The notes under the pieces: generated by a model
Told to the model about the DNA's origin: nothing
Seen by the model: only the letters and a program-made list of their open reading frames with translations
Databases searched by the model: none
Position numbers and translations under genes: made by a program
Part shown: positions 1 to 8,334 of the stretch, piece by piece
Numbering within the stretch: position 1 is the stretch's first letter
Layout of the letters: the number at the start of each line of letters is the position of its first letter
Assembly (NCBI GenBank): GCA_001664505.1
Contig: CP011806.1
Location: forward strand, 4,168,177 to 4,232,176
DNA length: 64,000 nt
Direction: 5' to 3'
Source of the DNA: Acidobacteria bacterium Mor1
GTDB taxonomy: Bacteria; Acidobacteriota; Polarisedimenticolia; Polarisedimenticolales; Polarisedimenticolaceae

Positions 1-189
1 CAGCTGGGACGACAGCCACAGAAGGCGCGTCGCAATCTCTTCGAGGACCGGAAGTTCAATCAGGCCCGCTTCGAGCCGCTCGCAGACTCGTCTCCTGAGT
101 TCGACGAGGGCAGGGTCCTGAACCGGGGCGCACCGATGTCCTTCGATTGCGATGCCGCATGAGCAGGGAGTGGAGTCGAAGGTAGGCAT
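1..189 (-). CDS. HDOD-domain protein (5' fragment, runs off window)
   Basis: The first 63 codons of a minus-strand gene are visible; it continues past base 1. Translation starts at ATG 189-187; an in-frame stop lies 36 bases upstream, so this is the first possible ATG. The N-terminus has a CSCG-type cysteine cluster. It is followed by a helical stretch with the motif IELPVLEEIATRLLWLSSQ, which resembles the start of HDOD domains (usually ELPxLPxVAxRLLxLLxD). HDOD proteins are HD-related regulatory domains without clear phosphohydrolase residues, often found in two-component or c-di-GMP signalling. Only a GAGGGAG lies upstream, about 20 nt away, so the ribosome site is weak. The family assignment rests on one short motif. 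Confidence 0.5.
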   Translation of the reverse strand, partial: MPTFDSTPCSCGIAIEGHRCAPVQDPALVELRRRVCERLEAGLIELPVLEEIATRLLWLSSQL

Positions 190-348
190 GTTGTCGAGAG
201 CATGGGGCTCCCTCGCGACCTACGCCAGCAGTCGCGCGCCCGGAAACAGGAGTGAATCGGTACGTAGTCTCGCAGCAGCACGCAGAAAGCGCGCGAAATG
301 AAGCCTTGAGTCAAGTTTGCCGGCACCGGCGCGTGGTAAAAAGAGCCC

Positions 349-2670
349 TTGTCCCGACGCCGACACAGCTTGTTGTTTCTGCTGATTGCCGTTGCGACGG
401 CTTGCGGCACCGAGTCGTCACCGCCGGCGAGCCCGGCTGCCACGCTGGGGCAACCGGACATCCGGCCCAGGCTCGCGGAGCCCGCGGTGCCATACGTTGC
501 ACCCGGATCCGATTGGGAGCGTTTTCGCGTCCTCATCTGGCAGCGGCGCACCCGCGTGCGGGACGATCTGGAGCTGTACCGCAGCCTGGGTTTCGACGCC
601 TTCCACATCGACCGGGGCGGCGACCGGGCGTCGGACGTCGCCTTCGCCCGCGAGCAGGGGCTTCCTTACTACGTGGATCACGCCGCGGACAAGGGGTGGC
701 TGCATCTGACCGATCGCCACGGGCGCGCGCGGATCATGGGCAAGCGTGAGGTGCTGAGCCGGCCTCACAGCCTGGCCGATCCCGCTACCCTCGAAACCCT
801 CGAGGGGTTTCTCCGGGCCAATGTCGAGGTGACCCGCAACGGCCCGGTGCTGGCCTATGCCTTCGACGATGAACCCAGTTTGGGGTCGTTCACCTCTCCG
901 GTCGAGGTGGACGGCTCGGCGCGCTCGGTCGCCGGCTATCGGAAATGGCTGCAAAGCCGCTACGGGAGCATCGAGAGCCTGAATCGTTCATGGGGCACGG
1001 AGCTTGCGGCCTTCTCCGAGGTCTGGCCCCGTTCCTTCGGACAGGTGCGTCCCACCAACGCTCCCTTTGCCCAGTGGAACCTGGCGCCCTGGTGCGACTG
1101 GCGCAGCTACATGGACGATCAGTTCGCGGCGACCATGGCGCGGTTGACCCGCTTCACCAACGGGCTCGATCCGAATACTCCCGCGGGCTTCGTCGGCGGA
1201 CAGCAGCCGGCGCCCTACGGCGGCTACGACTACGCGAAGCTCGCCCGGTCGGTCCAGTGGATCGAGTCCTACGACATCGGCGGCACCAACGAGATCCTGC
1301 GTTCGCTCTGGCGTCACCCCGAGCGGCGGCCCCACGTCCAGACCTGGTTCAGCAGCGGCGACGCTCGGCGGGACGGGTGGTTTCTCTGGTACTACCTGCT
1401 TCACGGCAATCGTGGGGTGATCGCCTGGCCCGAGCATGACCGGCGTTCCTGGTTCCGCTACGGCGACGACGGCAGGCCCGCTCCGTTCATACGCGACAAT
1501 GTCGAGACGATCCGCGAGGTCCAGAGCGAGCTGTCACGACACATCCTCGACCCGGATCTTCGTTTCGACGCCGACCCGGTCGCGGTGCTCTACTCCCACC
1601 CGTCGGTGCAGGTGAGCTGGGCGATGGATGCTACTGCTCACGGCAACAGCTGGCACCGCCGCTTCAGCCGCATCGACAACCGCTGCCAGTCGGCGGGCAA
1701 GAACCGGGTCGCCTGGTTCAAACTACTGGAGGATGCCGGCTTCCAGTACGAGGTGATCACCGGCGAACAGGTTGCCGCGGGAGGGTTGAGCGACGGCGGT
1801 TACCGGGTGCTGGTGCTCAACCGGGCGGTCGCGCTCTCCGCTGCCGAGGCCGAGGCGATCCGCGGGTTCGTCAACCGGGGAGGCACGGTGATCGCCGATC
1901 ACCTCACCGGCCTGTTCGATGAATCGGGTCGCGGCCGGCCTGAGGGTGGCGTTCTCGACGATCTGTTCGGTCTCCGGCGCGACGAGGCCCGCGGCTATCT
2001 GAACGGAAGCACGGTCGCGGAGATCGACGGAGAGCTTCATCAGCGGCCCTATGCGGAAAGGCTGCGTTCCCATCGCGGTGCCCTGCGGCACGAGGGAATG
2101 ACGGTCTACGAGCGCGGCACGATCGCCGTCGGCGCCCCGCAGGATGAGAAGGGCGGTGGAGAGTACGGGGAGGCGGCTGCCCGTGTAGGCGGAGCCGATG
2201 TCCTGATCGAGCGAAGGATCGGCGAGGGCCGCGCGCTCTATCTGAACCTGAGCCCGATCGCCTACTACGACCTCAATGCGCGTCTCTCATCGGAAGGGGA
2301 GGCCTGGCGCCGTCTGATCGCCGAAGAGCTCGGCAACAGCGGCCTGCTGCCGCGGGCCCGCGTCACGGCCGGGGGCCGGCCGGTTCCGTTGGCCGAGGTC
2401 GTCTACTGGCGCAAGGGGGATCGGGTTACCGTCGGCGTGATCAAGAACCCGACCCGCCAGAGCGCGGTGGATGCCGTGGGAGAGATCGACGGCCTCGGCG
2501 GCGAACCCCTCGAGATCGAGATTCGCTTCGCCGAGACCGTGCGCGACGTGGTCGATCTCCGCAGCGGGGCGGCTCACCCCGATGGAGAGATCATTCGCGC
2601 CCGCTGGAACCCCTGGGAGGCGCTGCTCTTCGGCGTGACCCTTCCCGAGCCGGGGTTGCCGGACTCGTAG
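349..2670 (+). CDS. GH42-like beta-galactosidase-type glycoside hydrolase, lipoprotein
   Basis: A 773-residue protein starting at TTG, with a hydrophobic signal ending in VATAC at about residue 19, suggesting a lipoprotein outside the cytoplasmic membrane. The N-terminal half reads as a TIM-barrel hydrolase of the GH42/GH-A type: residues around 165 (YAFDDEPSLGSF) include a candidate acid/base glutamate, followed by the typical W-x-x-YL/N-W segment (YGSIESLNRSWGT) and a later WIESYDIGGTNEI stretch near a possible nucleophile. The second half has a Rossmann-like segment (VLVLNRAVALSAAEAEAIRGFVNRGGTVIADH) matching the trimerisation domain of GH42 enzymes. Such enzymes cleave terminal beta-galactosides or related sugars; the substrate cannot be read here. 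The TTG start is chosen because the signal peptide begins there. It stands alone, convergent with the next gene. Confidence 0.72.
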   Translation: MSRRRHSLLFLLIAVATACGTESSPPASPAATLGQPDIRPRLAEPAVPYVAPGSDWERFRVLIWQRRTRVRDDLELYRSLGFDAFHIDRGGDRASDVAFAREQGLPYYVDHAADKGWLHLTDRHGRARIMGKREVLSRPHSLADPATLETLEGFLRANVEVTRNGPVLAYAFDDEPSLGSFTSPVEVDGSARSVAGYRKWLQSRYGSIESLNRSWGTELAAFSEVWPRSFGQVRPTNAPFAQWNLAPWCDWRSYMDDQFAATMARLTRFTNGLDPNTPAGFVGGQQPAPYGGYDYAKLARSVQWIESYDIGGTNEILRSLWRHPERRPHVQTWFSSGDARRDGWFLWYYLLHGNRGVIAWPEHDRRSWFRYGDDGRPAPFIRDNVETIREVQSELSRHILDPDLRFDADPVAVLYSHPSVQVSWAMDATAHGNSWHRRFSRIDNRCQSAGKNRVAWFKLLEDAGFQYEVITGEQVAAGGLSDGGYRVLVLNRAVALSAAEAEAIRGFVNRGGTVIADHLTGLFDESGRGRPEGGVLDDLFGLRRDEARGYLNGSTVAEIDGELHQRPYAERLRSHRGALRHEGMTVYERGTIAVGAPQDEKGGGEYGEAAARVGGADVLIERRIGEGRALYLNLSPIAYYDLNARLSSEGEAWRRLIAEELGNSGLLPRARVTAGGRPVPLAEVVYWRKGDRVTVGVIKNPTRQSAVDAVGEIDGLGGEPLEIEIRFAETVRDVVDLRSGAAHPDGEIIRARWNPWEALLFGVTLPEPGLPDS

Positions 2671-2687
2671 CGGATGTCCGGTTCGAC

Positions 2688-3560
2688 TCAAGAATCGTTG
2701 CAGGTCGCGGTGATGATGAGCTGCTCCGACCCGCCGCTGGCTCCGACACCGGCGGCCGACCACATCAGTTTGCCGTTGTTCGGATTGAAGCCGGCGGTCG
2801 AAGAGCTTTCGACGGTAACCCGCCTCCCGTCCCCCTTCTGGAAGAATCCGCTCAGCGGACGCAACCTGGGGCCGGCAAAGCGGATCCACTCCTTGCCGTT
2901 GGAGGCCTCGACCTCGACCCGGCCCGAGGCGAACCCGACGCAGGTCAGCGCCGGCAGATCCACCTGCCCTTCACCGAAGACCACCCGCACCTGACCCACC
3001 GCCTCACCGGGGCCGGGTGCCGCCGGAGGTGTTTCGGAACCAGCACCGGTGGCGACCGCACCCGGAGCAGGCTTGAACACGAAGCGAAGCTGCCAGCACT
3101 GGTCCGAGCCCTTGAACATCTCCAGGTTTCCGCCGCCGGAGCTGTGGCTGATCTTGTAGATGCGGTTGTTTTCGTCCTCGACCACCTTGTCGACGCTCCC
3201 TCCGGGGAAGACGTCGTCGCGGAAACCGTCGGCCACCGCGTCGGGGTTCGGTGTGGCGCCGCGGGTGGTGAAGGTCGGGCCCGTCTCGTCGGCGATGCTC
3301 AACTCGAAGGCAGCGGGGAGTTCGTGGGGCCAGCCCGAGGGGAGCGGGATCTGATCCTCGTCGTTACAGACGATGGAGCCGGGAGTGGACGACCCTGAAC
3401 CGCCGGAGCGGGGTACGTCGTTGCCGGACGGTTCGCCGCTCGGCAGGTCTATCTGAAGCGGCGGATCCGCGTCGGGGTCGCCGCCTCCGGCGCAGGAAAC
3501 GGCGACGAGCACCAGGGCGAGCAGGGTAATCGAGATCACGCGGTTCCGGGTCGGCTTCAT
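2688..3560 (-). CDS. Hypothetical lipoprotein
   Basis: A 290-residue protein of unknown function. The start at ATG 3560 is preferred over an upstream in-frame codon because GAAGGAG lies 6 nt before it and the signal peptide (MKPTRNRVISITLLALVLVAVSC) begins there. The VAVSC lipobox predicts lipidation at Cys23. A Gly/Pro/Ser/Asp-rich linker follows, then a beta-rich domain with two cysteines (VCNDEDQIPLPSGW and DQCWQL), a second low-complexity linker, and a C-terminal beta-rich part with TCVGF and TATCND. The architecture suggests a periplasmic or surface-bound protein. It converges with the GH42-like gene 17 bases away. I recognise no family. Confidence 0.75.
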   Translation of the reverse strand: MKPTRNRVISITLLALVLVAVSCAGGGDPDADPPLQIDLPSGEPSGNDVPRSGGSGSSTPGSIVCNDEDQIPLPSGWPHELPAAFELSIADETGPTFTTRGATPNPDAVADGFRDDVFPGGSVDKVVEDENNRIYKISHSSGGGNLEMFKGSDQCWQLRFVFKPAPGAVATGAGSETPPAAPGPGEAVGQVRVVFGEGQVDLPALTCVGFASGRVEVEASNGKEWIRFAGPRLRPLSGFFQKGDGRRVTVESSSTAGFNPNNGKLMWSAAGVGASGGSEQLIITATCNDS

Positions 3561-3630
3561 GAGTGTCTCCTTCGGGCCTGGGTCGGTCCTCACTCAGCAT
3601 GGCCGGGACCGGATTTCCGTTACAGCGGCG

Positions 3631-4119
3631 TCAGCGGGATTCCCCCAGGCAGTGGCTGGCGGGGAACTTTGACTTCCCGTCTTTCCTCAGCTCGAGCCGA
3701 ACGAGCCCCTCTGTTTTCTCGGCGAAGGCGGGCGGGCGCGGGCTGCCCGGCGAAGGGGCGAGCACCTCGATGGTGTCCCCGTCCCAGCGGAAGATCGCCT
3801 CGCTGGTGTTCCCGTTGGGTTGGCCGGACTGCACCAGGATCACGAAATCCAGCTGCGCCGGTTCCACATCGGTCCGGATGCGAATGAACCCCTCGTACCA
3901 TTCGCCGGGTTGGGTGTCGGCGCAGAAATCGCGGCCGTCGAACACGAGGGTGTAGCCGTCCCGCCAGACCCCCATGAACCTGCGCTCCTCCGGCGTCAGC
4001 GGTCCCGCCGGCCTGTCGGCGGCGGTCGCCTTGGGCCTCGGTTTCGGTTCCTCGGCCATCACAGGCGCGGCGTGGCCGAGGGCCGCCAGCAGCAAGAGGG
4101 TGAGCAGCAGGATTCGCAT
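3631..4119 (-). CDS. Secreted TIGR03067-like protein
   Basis: A 162-residue exported protein. The start at ATG 4119 is supported by CGGAGGT 5 nt upstream and by the signal peptide (MRILLLTLLLLAALGHAAPVMAEE), cleaved after about residue 22. The mature part has the pattern GVWRDG-x-LVFDGRDF, AQLDFVILVQSGQ, AIFRWDGDTIEVLAP and RPPAFAEK. This resembles the lipocalin-like TIGR03067 repeat common in Planctomycetes and Acidobacteriota (GxW..., FdGd, IDl...G, GIYxxDGDtLkiC, RPxxF). The biochemical role of that family is unknown. It is divergent from the VWA operon, with about 160 bp between the starts. The family match is by eye and moderate. Confidence 0.65.
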   Translation of the reverse strand: MRILLLTLLLLAALGHAAPVMAEEPKPRPKATAADRPAGPLTPEERRFMGVWRDGYTLVFDGRDFCADTQPGEWYEGFIRIRTDVEPAQLDFVILVQSGQPNGNTSEAIFRWDGDTIEVLAPSPGSPRPPAFAEKTEGLVRLELRKDGKSKFPASHCLGESR

Positions 4120-4280
4120 CGCGTACCTCCGGGTTTCCTTGTCCGATTCCGTCCCGCTGAACCTACACGCCAAACTCGCCTTCCGGGGACGAGCCGAGGC
4201 CTTGTTACATGGAAGTGACAGCTTTCGACCGCGGCTGGCCGCACTCTGGCTACGTGAAATTCGTCCCCGGAGGAAACCGC

Positions 4281-5399
4281 ATGAAGGCTGCACGAATCGT
4301 CCCGCTCGCTCTTTCCACCCTCCTGTTCCTTTCGCCGGCGGCGGCCCCGCTGTCGGCAAACGAGACCCGCCCCGTCGACGTGGTCGTCGTGCTCGATACC
4401 TCGGGCAGCATGGAGAACCTGCTCGACGCCACCCGCGCCCGCTTGTGGGATGTGGTCAACGAACTGGGCCGTATGGAGCCGACTCCCGAACTCCGCGTCG
4501 GGCTGATGAGCTTCGGCACCGAGAAGGCCAGTGAGGAAGAGGGTTACATCGTCCAGCACGTCGACCTTACCTACGAGTTGGACGAGGCCTACGCCGAGTT
4601 GATGGAGCTGACCATCGGCGGCGGCGAAGAGTACGTCGGCCGCGCGCTCAACGAGGCGGTGGACGACATGAACTGGTCGCCGGAGCGGGAGGCGCTGCGC
4701 ATCGTGTTCGTCGCCGGCAACGAGCCGGCGGACCAGGGGGACGAGGACTTTCTCCTGGCCGCCAACGCCGCCCGCGACCAGGACATCATCGTCAATGCAC
4801 TCTACGCGGGCAATCGTGAGCAAGGGGTCGTGGAGAAGTGGCACAAGGTGGCCCAGGCCGGAGACGGCAACTTTTCCGCCATCGATCCCGCCGTCGGTTC
4901 GATCCAGATCGCCACGCCCCAGGACGACCTGCTGCTGGAGTTGAACGGCAGCCTGAACACGACGTACGTTCCCTACGGGGAGAAGGGGGAGTCCGGCCTG
5001 GCCAACCAGATTGCCCAGGATTCCAACGCTTCGCGGCTCGGAGTCCAGTCCTGCTCCAGCCGGATCGTGGCCAAGGGGGGCGCCCTGTACAACAACGCCT
5101 CCTGGGACCTGGTGGACAAGTCACTCGAGGACGGATTCAATTGGGACATGCTGTCCCTGTCGGACCTGCCTCAGGCGCTGCGCGAATTGAGCGATGAGGA
5201 ACGAGACACCTTCATCGCTTCCAAGCGTTCCGAACGAGAGCGGATCCAGCAGGACATCCAGCGGGCCAGCGCCGAGCGCGAGGCGTTCGTCAAGCAGGCG
5301 ATGATCGAGCGTCTCGGCGATGAAGGCCTGGGTGAAGCGATGCGGCAGGTGATCCGCGAGCAGGCGATGGCCAAGGGCTTCACCTGCGAGGGTTGCTGA
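4281..5399 (+). CDS. Secreted von Willebrand factor A domain protein
   Basis: A 372-residue exported protein. ATG 4281 follows CGGAGGAAACCGC and opens a signal peptide cleaved near residue 26 (PLSANE). The VWA domain starts at residue 33 with VDVVVVLDTSGSM; the MIDAS motif DxSxS is Asp39-Ser41-Ser43, and ELTIGGGEEYVGRALNEAV supplies the threonine region. VWA domains bind protein ligands through a metal ion. The C-terminal third is charged and helical, probably coiled coil (SERERIQQDIQRASAEREAF), and ends in CEGC. The next two genes, 12 nt downstream, encode a two-component system, so the VWA protein may supply or modulate its envelope signal. That functional link is inference from the operon. 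Confidence 0.85.
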   Translation: MKAARIVPLALSTLLFLSPAAAPLSANETRPVDVVVVLDTSGSMENLLDATRARLWDVVNELGRMEPTPELRVGLMSFGTEKASEEEGYIVQHVDLTYELDEAYAELMELTIGGGEEYVGRALNEAVDDMNWSPEREALRIVFVAGNEPADQGDEDFLLAANAARDQDIIVNALYAGNREQGVVEKWHKVAQAGDGNFSAIDPAVGSIQIATPQDDLLLELNGSLNTTYVPYGEKGESGLANQIAQDSNASRLGVQSCSSRIVAKGGALYNNASWDLVDKSLEDGFNWDMLSLSDLPQALRELSDEERDTFIASKRSERERIQQDIQRASAEREAFVKQAMIERLGDEGLGEAMRQVIREQAMAKGFTCEGC

Positions 5400-5411
5400 G
5401 GAGAACAGGCG

Positions 5412-6113
5412 TTGGCGCAGACCAAGATCCTCGTCGTGGAAGACGACGCTCCGATCCGGCGCGGGCTGGTCGACGCCCTGCGTTTCGCCGGCTACGCCGT
5501 CGAGGAGTGTCCGTCGGGTGACGACGCCATCGACAGGGTTTGCGCCACGTCGCCCGACCTGCTGCTGCTGGATGTGCTGCTTCCCGGCAAGGATGGCTTC
5601 GCCATCCTCGAAGAGGTGCGCGCGTCCCACCCGCAGATGGCGGTGGTGATGCTCACCGCGCGAGGCGCCGAGGAGGACCGGGTGCGTGGACTCAAGGGGG
5701 GAGCCGACGACTACGTGGTCAAGCCCTTCAGCGCCACCGAGCTGCTGGCCCGGGTCGAGGCGGTGCTGCGCCGCTCCGCGGAACGGCCCACCGACCTCCG
5801 GGAGTTGAAGCTCTCGGACCGCACGGTGCAGCTCGAGCTGGGCCGGGTTTCCCTGGACGACGGTGACGGCCACAGCCTCTCCGACCTGGAGACCCGCCTC
5901 CTGCGCTACCTCGCCGTCAATCGCGGCCGCCCCGTCGATCGCCGGGAGCTCCTGCAGCGAGTCTGGGGAGGCAACGCCCACGAGATGGAGACCCGCGCCG
6001 TAGACATGCACGTGCGCCGTCTGCGGGAGAAGCTTGAGCGGGACGCCGCCAACCCCACGTTGATTCTCACCGTGCGCGGCAAGGGCTACATGCTGGCCCC
6101 GGAGAGCCCATGA
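5412..6113 (+). CDS. OmpR/PhoB-family response regulator
   Basis: A 233-residue regulator starting at TTG, with GAGGAG upstream overlapping the VWA stop codon region. The receiver domain (1-120) has the acidic pair ED10-D12, phospho-acceptor Asp54 (LLLLDVLLPG), MLTARG, and the conserved lysine in VVKPFS. A winged-helix DNA-binding domain follows (about 135-230; LSDLETRLLRYLAVNRGRPVDRRELLQRVWG, then RAVDMHVRRLREKL and VRGKGYML). It overlaps the downstream kinase by 4 nt (ATGA), so the two are translationally coupled. Target genes are not evident; the VWA operon itself is the obvious candidate. Confidence 0.95.
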   Translation: MAQTKILVVEDDAPIRRGLVDALRFAGYAVEECPSGDDAIDRVCATSPDLLLLDVLLPGKDGFAILEEVRASHPQMAVVMLTARGAEEDRVRGLKGGADDYVVKPFSATELLARVEAVLRRSAERPTDLRELKLSDRTVQLELGRVSLDDGDGHSLSDLETRLLRYLAVNRGRPVDRRELLQRVWGGNAHEMETRAVDMHVRRLREKLERDAANPTLILTVRGKGYMLAPESP

Positions 6114-7648
6114 CCCGGGCACGCCGCTTCTGGCTCGTGTTCGCCGCGTGCAATGTCATCGTGGCGTTGGCGCTCGTCTGGACGACCCGGGTGGTGCTCG
6201 ATCTCGAGCGCCGTGAGTCGGCGGCTCGAGCCGAAACAGACCACCAGCAGGCGTTGCGCTTAGCCATGTGGCGCATGGATACCTGGCTGACCCTGCTCCT
6301 GGCCCGCGAGGCGGCGCGGCCGGGCAGCGACAACGACTTTGTCACGCTGCACTTCGAGATGCTGCAGGACGGCACGTTGGCCTCCCCGAACGCCGAACTG
6401 CTGGAGTCCTACCGCAACACCCTGAGGCCTCAGGCGATTCATGAGGCGATCAACGCGGCGGGCCGGCAGATCGATACCGGGTTGGGTTTGCCCGGCGAGT
6501 CCGGGCAGCAGCTGGAGACCCAGCTGGACTTCGACGTTCGCGCGGCGTGCAGCGTTCCGCGACCCGACGGATCGGCGGCAGGCCATCAGACCGTGGTCTG
6601 GCTCGACCCGCCCGGACCCGGCGAGTCTCCGACTCTGGCGTTCCTGGCCTCCGCCGACGAGGTGCTGTTCCGCGGTTTCGTACTCGACTGGCCCGAGCTG
6701 CGGAGCCGCCTGCTGCTGGAGATCGAGGATCTGTTTCCGGCCGCGCGCCTGGAGCGGAGCGTCGTCGATCCGGCGGCAGACCCGTTCGAGACCCAGTTGG
6801 CCAACCTGCCGGTGGCCCTGGTTGCCGAGGCCCCGCCGCTCGCCGCCGCCAACGGGCTGACCCCCGGCCGGGTGGCGCTGGGGATTGCCTGGCTCGCAGC
6901 GTTGATCACGGCGATCGCCGTGGGGATCACCCTGAGGAAGAGCATCGATCTCAGCGAACGGCGCCGCCGCTTCGTGTCGGCGGTGACCCATGAACTGCGC
7001 ACGCCGCTGACCACGTTTCAACTCTACTCCGAGATGTTGGCCGACGGGGTCGTGCCCACGGAGCAGAAGCGTGACGAGTATCTGCAGACGCTGAAGGAAG
7101 AGTCGAAGCGCCTTTCGACCATGGTGGCCAACGTGCTCGACCATGCCCGCCTCGAGGAGCGCCGCGGCCCGCGGGCCTTCGAGTCGATCACCCTGGAAGG
7201 GCTCCTGTCGCGGCTCCAGCCTTCTCTCGAGCGGCGGGTCGAGTCGACGCCGATGACGCTGATCGTCGAGAGCGGCGGCCCGGCCGGGGCGTCGGTGGTC
7301 GTCGACACCGAGGCGGTCGGTCAGATTCTCGGCAACCTGGTGGATAACGCCGTCAAGTACGCCAACGGCACCGGTCCGGCGACGATTCATCTGCTGGCGA
7401 GGGCGGACAACGGTTCTCTGGTCCTGACCGTCCGGGACCACGGGCCGGGTATCTCCCGGGAACAGGCGACCACGATCTTCGAACCCTTCGAGCGCGGCGG
7501 CCGGGACCCGTCGGACCCGGTGCCCGGAGTGGGATTGGGGCTGGCGTTGGCTCGCGGGTTGGCCCGGGATCTCGGCGGGGAGCTGACCCTCGAGAATCCC
7601 TCCGCCGAGGGGGCCTGCTTCCGGCTGGAGTTGCCGGCGACCCCCTAG
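6110..7648 (+). CDS. Membrane sensor histidine kinase
   Basis: A 512-residue sensor kinase. One membrane helix lies at about residues 5-28 and a second at 260-282, bracketing a periplasmic sensor region of about 230 residues with no recognisable fold. The HisKA domain carries His294 in AVTHELRTPLTTF. The ATPase domain shows the N box (NLVDNAVKYA), G1 (DHGPGIS), F box (IFEPFERG) and G2 (GVGLGLALARGL). The gene is the cognate partner of the upstream regulator (4-nt overlap) and the third gene of the VWA operon. The short distance between the second helix and the H box leaves no room for a full HAMP domain. Confidence 0.94.
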   Translation: MTRARRFWLVFAACNVIVALALVWTTRVVLDLERRESAARAETDHQQALRLAMWRMDTWLTLLLAREAARPGSDNDFVTLHFEMLQDGTLASPNAELLESYRNTLRPQAIHEAINAAGRQIDTGLGLPGESGQQLETQLDFDVRAACSVPRPDGSAAGHQTVVWLDPPGPGESPTLAFLASADEVLFRGFVLDWPELRSRLLLEIEDLFPAARLERSVVDPAADPFETQLANLPVALVAEAPPLAAANGLTPGRVALGIAWLAALITAIAVGITLRKSIDLSERRRRFVSAVTHELRTPLTTFQLYSEMLADGVVPTEQKRDEYLQTLKEESKRLSTMVANVLDHARLEERRGPRAFESITLEGLLSRLQPSLERRVESTPMTLIVESGGPAGASVVVDTEAVGQILGNLVDNAVKYANGTGPATIHLLARADNGSLVLTVRDHGPGISREQATTIFEPFERGGRDPSDPVPGVGLGLALARGLARDLGGELTLENPSAEGACFRLELPATP

Positions 7649-7678
7649 GCGGGAAGGTTCTCGAGCGTCAGCCCTGGA

Positions 7679-8050
7679 TCAGACCGCGGTGAAGATCTTC
7701 TCGACGATCTTCCACTCGCCTCCCTCCTTGAGCAATCCCAGGAAGTCGACGTAGTCGGCTGCAGGCAGGGGAACGCTGGCCTTGATCATTGCCTGTTCCC
7801 CGACGATCTCCGAGGACATGACGGAGAAGCGGTATGCGAAGCCCTCGTCCCGGGGGATCGGACGTTGGGCGACCGCCTCCAGCCATTCGTCCCGGGTCTT
7901 GCGGTATCCCGGCGCCTTGAGCCCGGCGTCCCGATGAAAGACGCGCTTCAGTTTCTTGACGTCCCCTTCGTAGAGTCCGTCGAAGTAGTCACGCATGAGG
8001 CCCTGAATCGCGGCGTGGTCCTCCTGGTGCAGAGGTTCAGGTGTGGACAT
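7679..8050 (-). CDS. NTF2-fold / lumazine-binding-like protein
   Basis: A 123-residue cytoplasmic protein. ATG 8050 is chosen over an upstream in-frame ATG because GAAAGGAG sits 6 nt before it. The sequence fits the SnoaL/NTF2 fold of the 'putative lumazine-binding' family: an N-terminal helix (IQGLMRDYFDGLYEGD), KLKRVFHRDAGL, a strand with MIKASVPLPAADYVDFLGLLKEGGEWKIVEKIF at the end. Such proteins are small hydrolases, isomerases or ligand binders; the activity cannot be read. It is the last gene of a minus-strand operon with a tautomerase and an SDR, suggesting a small-molecule transformation. Confidence 0.78.
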   Translation of the reverse strand: MSTPEPLHQEDHAAIQGLMRDYFDGLYEGDVKKLKRVFHRDAGLKAPGYRKTRDEWLEAVAQRPIPRDEGFAYRFSVMSSEIVGEQAMIKASVPLPAADYVDFLGLLKEGGEWKIVEKIFTAV

Positions 8051-8089
8051 GGCGATCTCCTTTCCTTCGCTTTGTTGCATGTCTATGGT

Positions 8090-8296
8090 TCAGCCCTTGT
8101 TGCGGGCGCGGATGGTGGTGACCTGCTCGCCGGCGAGGCCCCAGTTGTCGGTCGAAACCTCGTCGATCACGACGAAGGTGCTGCGGGGGTCCTTGCCGAG
8201 CACGTCTTCGAGAAGACGAGTGGTTTCTGCGATCAGTTGACGCTTCTGGTCGTCGGTGACCCCTTCATCGGTCACCTGGATCTTCACGTAGGGCAT
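8090..8296 (-). CDS. 4-oxalocrotonate tautomerase family protein
   Basis: A 68-residue protein beginning MPYVKIQVTDEGVT, with the Pro that becomes the N-terminal catalytic base after Met removal. The rest (DDQKRQLIAETTRLLEDVLGKDP, TFVVIDEVSTDNWGLAGE) follows the 60-70 residue 4-OT pattern, including the VxIxE-x-x-xxNW segment near the end. These enzymes ketonise enols and usually act as hexamers. CAAGGAG lies 6 nt upstream of the start. It sits 38 bases after the SDR and before the NTF2-fold gene, all in one direction. Confidence 0.93.
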   Translation of the reverse strand: MPYVKIQVTDEGVTDDQKRQLIAETTRLLEDVLGKDPRSTFVVIDEVSTDNWGLAGEQVTTIRARNKG

Positions 8297-8334
8297 GTTG
8301 GCTCCTTGTGTTCGAGGGATGGAGGCTGCGCGAA

